64,000 bases of DNA from an uncultured Lachnospiraceae bacterium (GCA_947650005.1 CANSTU010000007.1:18422-82421); one strand, 5' to 3'. Shown: positions 50,505 to 60,150, numbered from the stretch's first letter. A program made the numbers and translations. Notes: generated from the letters alone by a model not told the origin.

Positions 50505-51956
50505 ATGAAAACACGGAATCTTACCCTCATGACCGATCTGTATGAACTGACCATGATGCAGGGCTATTTTAAGAACATGGACCGCAACCAGACCGTGATC
50601 TTTGACGCCTTTTACCGCAGTAACCCCATGGAATCCGGCTATGCCATATGCGCAGGCCTTCAGCAGGTCATGGAATACATTGAAAATCTGCATTTCGACG
50701 AGGACGAGCTTTCCTATTTAAAGGGGCTCGGTATCTTCGAAGATGCTTTTGTGGAATATTTGAGGAATTTCCGCTTCTCCGGCAGCATCTATGCCATTCC
50801 AGAAGGCAGCGTGATGTTTCCCAGAGAGCCCATGATTAAGGTCATTGCTCCCATCATGGAAGCGCAGCTCGTGGAAACGGCCATCCTGAATATTCTGAAC
50901 CATCAAAGCCTGATCGCCACCAAAACCTCCCGGGTCTGCTATGCGGCCAGAGGGGATGGAATCATGGAATTCGGTCTGCGCCGGGCGCAGGGGCCGGATG
51001 CCGGGATCTATGGCGCCCGGGCTGCCATGATCGGCGGATGCGTGGGCACCAGCAATGTGCTGGCAGGACAGCTCTTTGACGTTCCCGTGAAGGGCACGCA
51101 TGCCCATAGCTGGATCATGAGTTTTCCCGACGAATACACAGCCTTCAAAACCTATGCGGATATGTACCCGGGCGCCTGTATCCTTCTGGTGGATACCTAT
51201 GACACTCTGAAATCTGGCGTTCCCAATGCCATCCGCGTTTTTACCGAAATGCGCGCGGCCGGGACAGAGCTGACCTTCTACGGCATCCGACTGGACAGCG
51301 GGGATCTGGCTTACCTTTCCAAAAAAGCCCGAAGGATGCTGGATGAAGCCGGTTTTCCGGATGCGGTCATTTCCGCCTCCAACGACCTGGACGAATACCT
51401 GATCGACAGTCTCAAGGCGCAGGGCTGCAAAGTAACCTCCTGGGGGGTCGGCACCCACATGATTACCTCCAAAAACTGGCCCTCCTTCGGCGGCGTATAT
51501 AAGTTAGCGGCCATTATGGATGAACATGGCGAGTTTGTCCCGAAAATCAAACTCTCGGAAAACACAGAGAAGGTTACAAATCCGGGCAATAAGGTTATAC
51601 ATCGGATCTATGAGAAAGCCACCGGCAAGATTAAAGCCGACCTGATCGCTCTGGCGGATGAGACCTTTTCACCAGACCAGCCCCTTCTGCTCTTTGACCC
51701 TCTGGAGCCCTGGAAGAAGACCCGGCTGGATGCAGGAACCTATACGATGCGGGAACTGATGATCCCCGTGTTCCTGGACGGCAAGCGAGTCTATGACTCT
51801 CCCCCAGTCATGGAAATTCGGGAATACTGCCAAAGAGAACTGGATACTCTGTGGGATGAGACGAAACGCCTCGTGAATCCCCATCAGGTTTACGTGGATC
51901 TCTCCCAAAAACTTTATGATATCAAAATAAGCCTTCTGGATAAAATGGGCGGCTAA
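50505..51956 (+). CDS. pncB: Nicotinate phosphoribosyltransferase
   Basis: Enzyme of 483 residues converting nicotinate and PRPP to nicotinate mononucleotide (NAD salvage). Visible blocks: LMTDLYELTMMQGYFKNMD, ETAILNILNHQSLIATKTSR, EFGLRRAQGPDAGIYGARAA, catalytic-His segment VKGTHAHSWIMSF and GIRLDSGDLAYLSKKARRML. The ATG at 50505 has GGAGG seven bases upstream; the 39-codon in-frame extension begins inside the preceding hairpin and is not coding. It is followed 64 bases later by degV and may form an operon with it. Confidence 0.95.
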   Translation: MKTRNLTLMTDLYELTMMQGYFKNMDRNQTVIFDAFYRSNPMESGYAICAGLQQVMEYIENLHFDEDELSYLKGLGIFEDAFVEYLRNFRFSGSIYAIPEGSVMFPREPMIKVIAPIMEAQLVETAILNILNHQSLIATKTSRVCYAARGDGIMEFGLRRAQGPDAGIYGARAAMIGGCVGTSNVLAGQLFDVPVKGTHAHSWIMSFPDEYTAFKTYADMYPGACILLVDTYDTLKSGVPNAIRVFTEMRAAGTELTFYGIRLDSGDLAYLSKKARRMLDEAGFPDAVISASNDLDEYLIDSLKAQGCKVTSWGVGTHMITSKNWPSFGGVYKLAAIMDEHGEFVPKIKLSENTEKVTNPGNKVIHRIYEKATGKIKADLIALADETFSPDQPLLLFDPLEPWKKTRLDAGTYTMRELMIPVFLDGKRVYDSPPVMEIREYCQRELDTLWDETKRLVNPHQVYVDLSQKLYDIKISLLDKMGG

Positions 51957-52020
51957 GAAAGCGTCCACACGGATCAGTTTGAATTGGAAAGCCGCCTTTT
52001 TCGGCAGAATGTGAGGAACT

Positions 52021-52902
52021 ATGCTAAAAATCATTACCGATTCTGCCTCCGACCTTCCGGAGGAAGTAATCCAACGTTACAATCTCCACGTCATCCCCAC
52101 CCCTGTGGTGATCGACGAGGTGGACTATCTGGACGGAAAAACCATTCATACCAAAGAATTCTATCAGATACTGGACGATACTTCCCGGGATGTGAAAACC
52201 TATCACATCAATCCAGCCATGTTTGAGGAAGCCTTCCTTCCCTATGCCAAGAACGGGGACAGCGTGATTTACCTCTGTTTTTCCACAGGCATCGCAGGCA
52301 CCTTCAATGCTGCGAATCTGGCCAGGACCACCATTCTGGAAGACTATCCGGACTTTGATATCACCATCGTGGATTCCCTCTGTGCCTCTGCAGGCTTCGG
52401 CCTTTTGGTGCGGAAGCTCTTAACCCTTCAGGAAAACGGAGCTTCCAAAGAAACGCTCCTTGCAGCGGCAGAATTCTACCGCACGCATATCCGCCATGTC
52501 TTTACGGTACGCACCCTGGCCTACCTGATCAAGGGAGGACGGCTGTCCAAATGGAAGGGCACACTGGGAGAAGCCCTGGATATGAAACCGGTGCTGATCG
52601 TGGATGAGAAAGGTTCTCTCCAGGTACTTAAAACCGTCCGCGGCCACAAGAAATCGCTCAAAGCCTTAGTGGACTATGCCAAAGAACACAGCGTGAATCC
52701 GGAATGTCAGCTTCTTTCCGTCTGCCACGGCGAGGATGAAGAAGCGTTGAACTTTACCCTGAACCTGATTCAGGAACAGCTGCATCCTGCGGATATCTGT
52801 ATTTCCACCGTAGGCTGTGCCATCGGCGCCCATACTGGACGCGGTATCGTCGGCCTCTGTTTCCTGGATACTTCGGAAGACCCTTACCGGGAATATCTGT
52901 AA
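52021..52902 (+). CDS. DegV-family fatty-acid-binding protein
   Basis: Protein of 293 residues of the DegV/FakB family, which binds a fatty acid for phosphorylation by FakA. Features: IITDSASDLPEEVIQRYNLHVIP at the N-terminus, YLCFSTGIAGTFNAANLA (conserved Ser-Thr), VDSLCASAGFGLLV, and TLAYLIKGGRLSKWKG. TGAGGAAC precedes the ATG. No FakA gene is near. Possible operon with pncB; function in lipid salvage is by family. Confidence 0.92.
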   Translation: MLKIITDSASDLPEEVIQRYNLHVIPTPVVIDEVDYLDGKTIHTKEFYQILDDTSRDVKTYHINPAMFEEAFLPYAKNGDSVIYLCFSTGIAGTFNAANLARTTILEDYPDFDITIVDSLCASAGFGLLVRKLLTLQENGASKETLLAAAEFYRTHIRHVFTVRTLAYLIKGGRLSKWKGTLGEALDMKPVLIVDEKGSLQVLKTVRGHKKSLKALVDYAKEHSVNPECQLLSVCHGEDEEALNFTLNLIQEQLHPADICISTVGCAIGAHTGRGIVGLCFLDTSEDPYREYL

Positions 52903-52923
52903 TGGCCGGATTCTTCTATCCAT

Positions 52924-52969
52924 AATACCAGCGGCTGATGCTCTGTAGACATCAGCCGCTGGTATTTTT
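52924..52969. terminator. Bidirectional terminator between convergent genes
   Basis: AATACCAGCGGCTGATG (52924-52940) and its exact complement (52950-52966) with a nine-base loop, followed by TTT. Serves degV and, in reverse, the amidase-deacetylase gene. Confidence 0.85.
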
Positions 52970-53019
52970 AGCAATTGCGTTTTCCCACAATGAATTATAG
53001 GAGCTTTCATGTTATCTTT

Positions 53020-54510
53020 TCATCTAAATCGGATCGGTTCCGTCTCTTCCGTCAGCGGCTCCATCCGATATTCCGGCAGCGCATCCAATAACCCTTCCAA
53101 ACACATTCCTGTATTATAGACGATATCATGGCCCAGCAATACAACCCGCTGCCTTCCCAGTGTGCTCTCCTTGACATTGGCGATCAACTCCTCTGGCTCC
53201 GCTTTTCCAAACGCGTCCTCCAGGCTGGCATTCCAGTCATGATAAATAAACCCCTGTTCCGTCATTGCCTCTATAACATCCTCATATACATCCTTATTGT
53301 AGTCGTTGACGCTTCCGCCCGGGAAACGGAACAGCTTCGCTTCCACCCCCGTGGCAGCGTACACCGCCTGATACGCCTTTTCAAAATCCTCCAGATAGCT
53401 GTCCACGCTCTGATAGAGTTCTTCATAATCGTGGTGATAACAGTGGATCCCTACGGAGTGTCCCTCCTCGACGATCCGCCGCGCCACCTCCGGGTTTTTC
53501 TCCACGTTTTCTCCCACCAGGAAAAAAGTGGCCTTAATCCCATGCTCATTCAGAATGTCAAGCACCCTGCTGGTATTCTCGGCCGAAGGGCCGTCGTCAA
53601 AGGTAAGGTACATGGTCTTGGGCTGAAAATAAAGCCGGATCCCCTCCGCAATCCCGTTGGCGATCTTTTCCTGATATTCCGGCGTGGCGAGCAATTCCCG
53701 TTCCTGTGGATTTGATAGAAACCCCGTTTCAATCAGGCAGGACGGCATAGCCGTCTTTTCCGTCACATAGAAATTTGCATCATCCCGCAGCTCCCGCGCC
53801 GCTGCTCCCGTACTTTCTATGGTTTCCTTGTGGATCAGCTGGGCCAGCCGCCTGCTGTCCCGGTCGGTATCCGCCCCATAAAACCAGGTCTCCATACCGC
53901 TTACCGCCGAATCCTCTTCATAGTAATTCTGATGAATGCTTATGTACGCATCTGCCCGGCGGAAATTGGCCAGCTTCGCCCGATCCGCCAGGCCGAAATA
54001 TCCATCTTCTTCCCGAATCATGAAAACCTGATAGCCCATTTGGGTCAATTTCTCCGATACCAGATTTGCGATCTGCAGATTGATCTGCTTTTCCTCGATT
54101 CCCTCCGCGCTGCATCCGGTATCCGTTCCCCCGTGGCCCGCGTCCAGGGCAATGACCGGAATCCGATGTGCCGCAAACAGGGTTTCATAGATGGACGGAA
54201 CCCCTCCCTCCTGTAAAAGGCTTCTTTCGCGAAAGGCTATCCCCTCCCCGAAAAGAACCTTTTCTTGAAAGATGATTTTCTCCCGCAAAAGCCCCATTTC
54301 CGCATCCTGCATCTGCGCTCTGGCCACTTGCCCGCCTATCCACTCCTTACAGATCGCCGACAGGCTGATTTCCCTTATCCTTAATACCTGTATCAGCAAA
54401 AATGCCAGGAGCCATCCTTCTATCACCAATACGGCACCCAGCCTGATTCTCCTTAACTCCCTGCTTCTGTGTCTCCTCCTGCTGCCTGAATAAGCCAATC
54501 CTGTGTACAT
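53020..54510 (-). CDS. N-acetylmuramoyl-L-alanine amidase fused to a NodB-type polysaccharide deacetylase
   Basis: Fusion of 496 residues: an N-terminal membrane anchor (about 20-45), Amidase_3 domain (about 115-295) with zinc ligands in ALDAGHGGTDTG (His), EEKQINLQ (Glu) and YISIHQNYY (His) and the catalytic Glu in CLIETGFLSNP; then a NodB deacetylase domain (about 305-480) with YLTFDDGPSAENT (Asp-Asp), HSVGIHCYHHDYE (His ligands) and FRFPGGSVN. Both active sites look complete. It probably cleaves stem peptides and deacetylates glycan strands of peptidoglycan in a coordinated way. AAAGG lies six bases before the ATG at 54510. Last gene of the envelope-signalling operon. Confidence 0.9.
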   Translation of the reverse strand: MYTGLAYSGSRRRHRSRELRRIRLGAVLVIEGWLLAFLLIQVLRIREISLSAICKEWIGGQVARAQMQDAEMGLLREKIIFQEKVLFGEGIAFRERSLLQEGGVPSIYETLFAAHRIPVIALDAGHGGTDTGCSAEGIEEKQINLQIANLVSEKLTQMGYQVFMIREEDGYFGLADRAKLANFRRADAYISIHQNYYEEDSAVSGMETWFYGADTDRDSRRLAQLIHKETIESTGAAARELRDDANFYVTEKTAMPSCLIETGFLSNPQERELLATPEYQEKIANGIAEGIRLYFQPKTMYLTFDDGPSAENTSRVLDILNEHGIKATFFLVGENVEKNPEVARRIVEEGHSVGIHCYHHDYEELYQSVDSYLEDFEKAYQAVYAATGVEAKLFRFPGGSVNDYNKDVYEDVIEAMTEQGFIYHDWNASLEDAFGKAEPEELIANVKESTLGRQRVVLLGHDIVYNTGMCLEGLLDALPEYRMEPLTEETEPIRFR

Positions 54511-54649
54511 TTTTAACCTTTCCGCCCGCTTTCTAACTTCAGCTCTTCCGATCCATGTTACATACACAGTTTAGCCAACGCCTGCATCATATTCTCATCA
54601 TTTTTGTATCATAGTTGCATCATCCATCCTCCGTCCGAGGCCGGAAGCT

Positions 54650-55462
54650 TCAGGAAACTTTTAAAAACAGTTCGTTAATCCCCTCATAGAATCCAATGGT
54701 AACGATCGTCCGCTCCCCCCCAGCTCCCAGAACACTGTATTTTTTGTAATAGGGCGTACTTTCCATCAACGGATTATCCGACTCATAGGTCTGCACTTCT
54801 CCTAGATCCATATAAGCGCTCCACTGCCTCATGATTTCATCCGGATCGATCTCTTCCCAGCTCAAAGAGGTGCGGGCATAGAATTCGTAGATCCTTCCGT
54901 CGTCAGCATCGATATAAGCATCGATCAGCCTATTCTTCCGATCCGCATTGGCCTGGCTGGCCGACAGGCTGATTTTCCATACGGCCACATTATTCTGCGG
55001 ATCCGGAACATCTATGGCAGAATAGAGAACCGCATCATAATCCTCCTCTTCTATCCTCTGCACCTCCTGTGGCAGAATTCCCAGCTCCTTCAACCGAATC
55101 AGCCCGTCTTCACAGGCCATATAGATCTGTTCCTCCGTAATCTCCTTCCCCGATGGGCCTCTATGGTTGATGATGAAGGCAAAGGTTCCTTCCTGATAAT
55201 CTCCGGACGCTTCTCCCTGCTCCGCCCCGCCCTCCGAGGGCATCTGGCTTTCCAGACATTTGGACAGAATATGCAGCTTCTCCGCGCTCCCGAGGCGGTA
55301 TCGGTAACCCTCCCCTTCCGCAGACGCTTCCTGTGTACGAATCTGGTTGAGCACCGCCCGATCCTTATATTCGGCCAAAGCCTCCGGCCCCCATATGGAC
55401 AGCGCCGTAATCACAAGGGCCGCCGCTGACAGAAAATATCTTCCTGCTCCCCCTTTTTTCAA
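54650..55462 (-). CDS. Membrane-anchored extracytoplasmic protein of unknown function
   Basis: Protein of 270 residues with one N-terminal membrane segment (YFLSAAALVITALSIWG) and an extracytoplasmic domain. Near the C-terminal half, AVWKISLSASQANADRKNRL and AYIDADDGRIYEFYARTSLS recall PepSY-like folds (a strand ending D-x-G-x-hydrophobic), but I do not recognise a named family. The TTG at 55462 is chosen: GGGAGG of the hairpin-SD element lies five bases upstream; an ATG at 55525 would read through the repeat. Between a histidine kinase and an amidase fusion, it may modulate either, as YycH/YycI do for WalK (inference). Confidence 0.7.
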   Translation of the reverse strand: MKKGGAGRYFLSAAALVITALSIWGPEALAEYKDRAVLNQIRTQEASAEGEGYRYRLGSAEKLHILSKCLESQMPSEGGAEQGEASGDYQEGTFAFIINHRGPSGKEITEEQIYMACEDGLIRLKELGILPQEVQRIEEEDYDAVLYSAIDVPDPQNNVAVWKISLSASQANADRKNRLIDAYIDADDGRIYEFYARTSLSWEEIDPDEIMRQWSAYMDLGEVQTYESDNPLMESTPYYKKYSVLGAGGERTIVTIGFYEGINELFLKVS

Positions 55463-55545
55463 CCTAACCTCCCTGCCCGCTTCAGCGGGCGTATATTCAC
55501 GGGCGAAAAATGGCTGAACTGCCATTTTTCACCCTAACTCCATTC
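55463..55545 (-). repeat. Hairpin-SD element between histidine kinase and anchored-protein genes, with micro-ORF
   Basis: Minus strand: kinase codons TGG AGT TAG are part of GGAGTTAGG; then GTGAAAAATGGC and GCCATTTTTCGCCC form a perfect 10-bp hairpin (55505-55514 with 55521-55530); then TACGCCCGC-TGAA-GCGGGC, AGGGAGG, TTAGG and the TTG start of the next gene. A GTG-initiated 11-codon frame runs 55532 to 55497. Confidence 0.8.
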
Positions 55546-56940
55546 CGTCGTCTGCAGAAGAAAACCGATCCGGCTTCCCTCCCCCGGTGTGCTCTCTATT
55601 TCCAGCCTGCTTGCATGCAGAGCCAGGATTTCCGCGCACAGGGCCAATCCCAACCCCGCCCCGTTTTTACTCCTAGAGCGGGATTTATCCACCATATAAA
55701 AGGCCTGCGTAATCCGCGCCTGCTCCTTCTTCGGAATGCCCAGCCCATAATCTCGTACCGTGAAACGATATCCGTCTCCCTCTTTTCTGCCATCCACCTC
55801 AATCCTACTCCCCGGTTCCGAAGCCTTACAGGCATTGTCCAGCAGATTCACCAGAACGGTTTCGATCAATCTGGCTTCCGCGCGCACCGTCCCCTCCTCG
55901 TAGGTAAAACGATAGTCCATATCCTCCCGTACGGAAAACATATCCTTGAGATAGTCAAATAGCGTCTTTACTGGAACCTCTGTCAGCTCCACTTCTCCCC
56001 GTCTGGTGACAATGATATCCAAAAGCCGAATGGACATAGCCTCCAGTCTCTTACCCTCTGTATAAATATAATTGGCGGACAAAAAACTCTTCTCTTCATC
56101 CAGCTTCCGGGAACGGAGCATATCCGCATAACCGATAATCGAGGTTAAAGGAGTTTTCAATTCATGAGCGAAAGCGCCCACAAAGTCTTCCCTGGCCTGG
56201 ATTTCCTCCTCAAGCCTTCCAATATTCTCTTCCAGGGCCGCTGCCATCCGATTGAAATCGCCGGTCAGCGCACCCAGCTCGTCCCGGCTAACCTTTTTGG
56301 CCCGATAGGAGTACTCCCCAGCCGCCATCCTTTTAGTGGCCCTTGTCAAAAAGCGCACAGGCCTGGTCAGCCAGGAGGAAATGAAATGCATGATCACTGT
56401 CCCCAAAACCAGCATGAGGATCGTCAATCGTCTGTAGACAGAAAAACCCAATCCCCTTTCCTGGAATACCTCCGATACGTCTTTTAGCGTCTCCAGAAAC
56501 AAAATCCGGTCAAGAGCATTGACCACGCTGGATGTATGGATGTAAAAGTTTTCCCCCTCGCCGATCACCCGATAAGTCTTCGTCCCTTCCTCCGTCTTCA
56601 CCAGAAGGCTTCCGTCCGCTGCAAACTCTTCGCTGGCATAGAGCACGTTCCCTTCTTCATCCGTGATGCGAAGCAGTCTGCCCGCTCCCTGGCTTCCCGT
56701 CTCCATGTTGGACGCGATCTGGAACACGCTTCCGTCCGGCAGCACATCGTATTTGGCCGGTACATTCAGGGCCGCCGTCTCAAAGGCAAACCGGAGGATG
56801 CTGCTTTCATCCAAAGCCTGCTGGATCTCCCGCTCCAGGGAAGATTCAAACACATAATTTACGAAATAGAATCCGGAAAATCCCAGAACCGCTGCCATGA
56901 GCATCATGGTACATAATAACAGTTTCGTGGAAAACTTCAA
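55534..56940 (-). CDS. Sensor histidine kinase
   Basis: Membrane kinase of 468 residues: TM1 (about 8-28), extracytoplasmic sensor (about 30-160), TM2 (about 165-185), HAMP (about 185-240), HisKA with phosphoacceptor in AFAHELKTPLTSIIGYADML, and HATPase with LLDNACKASEPG (N box), DYGLGIPKKEQ (G1) and NGAGLGLALC (G2). Start is TTG at 56940, seven bases after AAGGAG; the ATG at 56997 lacks a site. It follows the OmpR-type regulator and pairs with it. Its stop codon TAG lies in the next repeat element. Confidence 0.92.
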   Translation of the reverse strand: MKFSTKLLLCTMMLMAAVLGFSGFYFVNYVFESSLEREIQQALDESSILRFAFETAALNVPAKYDVLPDGSVFQIASNMETGSQGAGRLLRITDEEGNVLYASEEFAADGSLLVKTEEGTKTYRVIGEGENFYIHTSSVVNALDRILFLETLKDVSEVFQERGLGFSVYRRLTILMLVLGTVIMHFISSWLTRPVRFLTRATKRMAAGEYSYRAKKVSRDELGALTGDFNRMAAALEENIGRLEEEIQAREDFVGAFAHELKTPLTSIIGYADMLRSRKLDEEKSFLSANYIYTEGKRLEAMSIRLLDIIVTRRGEVELTEVPVKTLFDYLKDMFSVREDMDYRFTYEEGTVRAEARLIETVLVNLLDNACKASEPGSRIEVDGRKEGDGYRFTVRDYGLGIPKKEQARITQAFYMVDKSRSRSKNGAGLGLALCAEILALHASRLEIESTPGEGSRIGFLLQTTEWS

Positions 56941-57022
56941 AATCCCTCTCCTTCCGCCATCTGCACATGACCATTCCACCGCCTGGGATGGAAACAATCA
57001 CGCCGCAAACGGCATATCATCC

Positions 57023-57676
57023 CTATACTTCCAGACGGTATCCCACCTTATAGACAGCCACCAGACAATGTTCCCAGCCCAGCTTTCTCCGCAGGCGTTG
57101 TACATGCAGATCCAAAGTACGGCTATCCCCGTCGTATTCCCCTTCCCACACTTTTTCGTATATAGTTTCACGGAAAAGCGCCACATTCCGGTTTTTCAAG
57201 AAAAGAACCAACAGCCCGAATTCCTTATTCGTGAGCACCACAGGCCGGCCCGCTTTCGTTACGCGGCGGGCTTCCACGTCCACCGTCACGTCCCCGGCCT
57301 CCAGAATCTGTTCCGTCTTGTTATACCGGCGGAGTACCGCCTCTACCCTGGCGATAAGCTCCACGATATCAAAGGGCTTCACCAGATAATCGTCCGCCCC
57401 CAACCGGAGCCCCTTCACCCGGTCGCGCACCTCATGTTTGGCCGTAATGAAAATTACGGGGATCTGAAGCGGCCTGATGTATTCCATAATATCATAACCG
57501 TCCGCCCCCGGCAGCATGATGTCCAGAAGGATCAGGTCAAAATTCTGCTGCTCAATCAAATCCAATGCCTCCAGCCCATCCATCACCGTCGTACAGTGAT
57601 AACCCGCTGCGGATAGATTCATTTCTATTAAATCACAGATGGGCTTTTCATCATCTACGATCAATATCTTTATCAT
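57023..57676 (-). CDS. OmpR-family response regulator
   Basis: Regulator of 217 residues. Receiver with acidic pocket LIVDDEKPICDL, phosphoacceptor Asp in DLILLDIMLPGADG, FITAKHE and LVKPFDIVE; C-terminal winged helix with LTNKEFGLLVLFLKN and GDSRTLDLHVQRLRRKLG. GGGAGG lies just before the ATG. Its start overlaps the end of the FG-GAP-like gene by 26 bases. Partner of the downstream kinase; likely controls envelope functions including the amidase fusion of the same operon. Confidence 0.95.
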   Translation of the reverse strand: MIKILIVDDEKPICDLIEMNLSAAGYHCTTVMDGLEALDLIEQQNFDLILLDIMLPGADGYDIMEYIRPLQIPVIFITAKHEVRDRVKGLRLGADDYLVKPFDIVELIARVEAVLRRYNKTEQILEAGDVTVDVEARRVTKAGRPVVLTNKEFGLLVLFLKNRNVALFRETIYEKVWEGEYDGDSRTLDLHVQRLRRKLGWEHCLVAVYKVGYRLEV

Positions 57677-58877
57677 CGATCCTCCCGTCCTCCACCGACC
57701 AGCCCCAGAAGGCCCGGGCTCTTTCCACCAGCTCTTCTACCGTATCCGTATCGTTGCAACGGTACGTTTCCTTAAAGCCGGTATCCGTATCAAACCCGCC
57801 CGTCCTTTGATAATAAATCTCATAATCGCTTTCCACCACCATACCGCCCCTGTCGTCTTCCCGGCTATAGCGGGCCAATACCACGAGATCCTTCATTCCA
57901 TCCCCGTCCACATCCTTGCAAGTCATCCCGCGTAAGGCGTAGAGATTATCATAATCTCCCATAGGCTGAAAGCTCCACACAATATTCCCCTGCTCATTCA
58001 CCAAATAGATGAGGAACATATCATATCCAGCCACACGAAAAGTTCCCGGAACCACGCGCAGCCTGCCCAGTTTTTCAAATTCTCTCCAATAGCACTGTTC
58101 CGGTATGATTTCAAATCCGTGGGAAAGGAGTTCCTCCAGAGTCACAGCCGTATACAAAAATTCCGTGGAATCCCCGTCCATTACGAATGCAGTCATCAGC
58201 TTCAGACTTTTATTCATGCCGAACCGGTTGATTTCATCCGAGAGCCTCCAATCCCGATAAAATCCTTGTCCGTTCTGAAAAAGCACGTCTCCCACCCTGA
58301 CTGTCCGTTTTACCGGAAAGGAGCCTTCGTCTACACAGGAGGTAATCAGCAAGATATCCGTAAGTCCGTCTCCATTCACATCCTGGAAAGCAACCCCAGC
58401 GATCCCTCTTGTGGACTGCATCATCTTTCCGCGGATCCGATAATTGGTCACCAGTTCCTGCGTCCGGTATACAATGCTTCCATCCTCTCCTGCTAAGAAT
58501 ATCACCAGCCGATGATACCTCTCATCAAGAGCTGGGATAAAAGAAACTTCCCCAAAGCGCTCCAATTCTATACAAAATACCTGGGATTCTATCACTCGAA
58601 ATCCCTGATCGGACAATTCAGATATCTGGCCAATCCCTTCCACGCGCTGAAGATAATTCCTGTATTCCATCCCGTTGGTGTCCGCCGCCGCCACACGGCC
58701 TGCAGGACTTCCAAGGATTCCCACCAAGCCCTCTCCCGCCGCCTCCGGCCTGTCCGGCATCATGCAGGCCGCATCTTTCGCATACGCGCAAAGAGGCAGA
58801 CGGCAGACGGCTGTTATAAGAATGAAATAAACAATCCACAACAGCCGCATCACCCATATGCCGTTTTCCTTTTTCAT
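57651..58877 (-). CDS. Secreted FG-GAP/VCBS-like protein, first gene of the two-component operon
   Basis: Protein of 408 residues with an N-terminal signal segment (LLWIVYFILITAVC, possible cleavage after CAYA). Two calcium-type loops, AFQDVNGDGLTDILLI and CKDVDGDGMKDLVVLARY, mark FG-GAP/VCBS-like beta-propeller blades; repeated patterns RFGEVSFIPA and KLGRLRVVPG show internal duplication. AGGGG precedes the ATG. It overlaps the response-regulator gene, so the secreted protein and the two-component system are co-expressed. It may act as an extracytoplasmic ligand-binding partner of the kinase; function otherwise unknown. Confidence 0.75.
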   Translation of the reverse strand: MKKENGIWVMRLLWIVYFILITAVCRLPLCAYAKDAACMMPDRPEAAGEGLVGILGSPAGRVAAADTNGMEYRNYLQRVEGIGQISELSDQGFRVIESQVFCIELERFGEVSFIPALDERYHRLVIFLAGEDGSIVYRTQELVTNYRIRGKMMQSTRGIAGVAFQDVNGDGLTDILLITSCVDEGSFPVKRTVRVGDVLFQNGQGFYRDWRLSDEINRFGMNKSLKLMTAFVMDGDSTEFLYTAVTLEELLSHGFEIIPEQCYWREFEKLGRLRVVPGTFRVAGYDMFLIYLVNEQGNIVWSFQPMGDYDNLYALRGMTCKDVDGDGMKDLVVLARYSREDDRGGMVVESDYEIYYQRTGGFDTDTGFKETYRCNDTDTVEELVERARAFWGWSVEDGRIDDKDIDRR

Positions 58878-58917
58878 GGATATACCCCTACATATCGCAG
58901 GCTATGCCTTCCCTCGC

Positions 58918-60150
58918 TCATCCTTTCCTCCTAGGCCACAGATAATCTATGGAATAAACGCACAACGCAAAAACGCCGGCGCCGAGGAATAACAATTCCA
59001 ATCTAATTATTTCGGATACCAGTCCTGCCAGCGCCGATGCCAAAGGAACGATGCACAAAGCAAACATGTTCATGATCGCTGAAACTCTGGACAAATATTC
59101 CTGCTCCACCCATGCGAACATCTGTGTCTGTATCAGGAAAGAGGATACCGCAATCCCTGCCCCAAACAGGAACATCACCGCAAAAAGAACCACATATTGA
59201 ATCCAAACCTGCGCACCTGCAATACCGATCAGAGCGGCATACGCTGCTCCGATCAGGAACCCGCTGGCCCAAAAAGCTTTTCTTTCCCCCAGTTTTTCCT
59301 TAATCATGGGACCAAACAGAGAGCAGACAGACATTCCCGCAATAGCCCCGATCCCAATCACGGACAACATGCTGCTCCCCGCGTGAAGAATATCTTCCAC
59401 GTAGGGAACCTGAAATACATTGACAGGAACGAAAACGATATTGATCAGACAAGTAAAGACGCATATCCGTATCAGCCCGCCACTTTTTCTCACATAGGAA
59501 AAACCCTCCTTCAGGTCAGAAAGGCCGCCCTGTAGTGTGATCTTCTCTTTCTCAACGGCAGGAAGCGCGATCCATGCAGAACAGATGGCGCATACCAAAA
59601 AGGTGGCCGCATCGAGAAGAAGGGCGCCGCCGAGCTGCATCGTCCCGATCACCAGGGGCGCTGCAGCCAGCCCCAGCACTTCCATCAGCTTGGTGGCGGA
59701 TGTCTCAAAGGCCACTCCCTCTTCCAGACGCTCACGGCTCAGGATCTTCGGGACAATGCTCACCGCTGCAGGTCCACGGAAGGCTTCAAAGGATGAGTTC
59801 ACGAAGGTGAACAAATACAGATGCCAGGGCCGTAACAGGCCCATAAAGAACAGAAGCGCCGTACCAGCCACGCACAACCCTCTTCCCAAATCGCAGAGCG
59901 CCATGATATCCTTCTCGTTCCGATGCTGAGTAACCGTTCCGGAGATCAACCCGAACAGCAGATTGGGAAGTCCGTTCACCGCAAACACGGTTGCAGTCAG
60001 CAGGGTAGAACCTGTGATCTGATATACCAACATGGAAAACGCAATCGTATCGATTCCGTCGCCAAATCGGGAAAGCATGGAACCGGCCAGCGCCTTCAAA
60101 TAATTTTTTTCCTGGTAGAGGCCTCTGTACTTGGAAAGTGTTGCATTCAT
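58918..60150 (-). CDS. MFS transporter
   Basis: Membrane protein of 410 residues with about twelve hydrophobic segments, similar to the macrolide-efflux/DHA3-type MFS group: LAGSMLSRFGDGIDTIAFSML near the start, VNGLPNLLFGLISGTVTQH, FTFVNSSFEAFRGPA and AAVSIVPKILSRERL. TAGGAGGG precedes the ATG. It stands 41 bases upstream of the FG-GAP-like gene in direction of transcription, so could be the first gene of that operon. Substrate unknown; drug or metabolite export is typical. Confidence 0.9.
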   Translation of the reverse strand: MNATLSKYRGLYQEKNYLKALAGSMLSRFGDGIDTIAFSMLVYQITGSTLLTATVFAVNGLPNLLFGLISGTVTQHRNEKDIMALCDLGRGLCVAGTALLFFMGLLRPWHLYLFTFVNSSFEAFRGPAAVSIVPKILSRERLEEGVAFETSATKLMEVLGLAAAPLVIGTMQLGGALLLDAATFLVCAICSAWIALPAVEKEKITLQGGLSDLKEGFSYVRKSGGLIRICVFTCLINIVFVPVNVFQVPYVEDILHAGSSMLSVIGIGAIAGMSVCSLFGPMIKEKLGERKAFWASGFLIGAAYAALIGIAGAQVWIQYVVLFAVMFLFGAGIAVSSFLIQTQMFAWVEQEYLSRVSAIMNMFALCIVPLASALAGLVSEIIRLELLFLGAGVFALCVYSIDYLWPRRKG

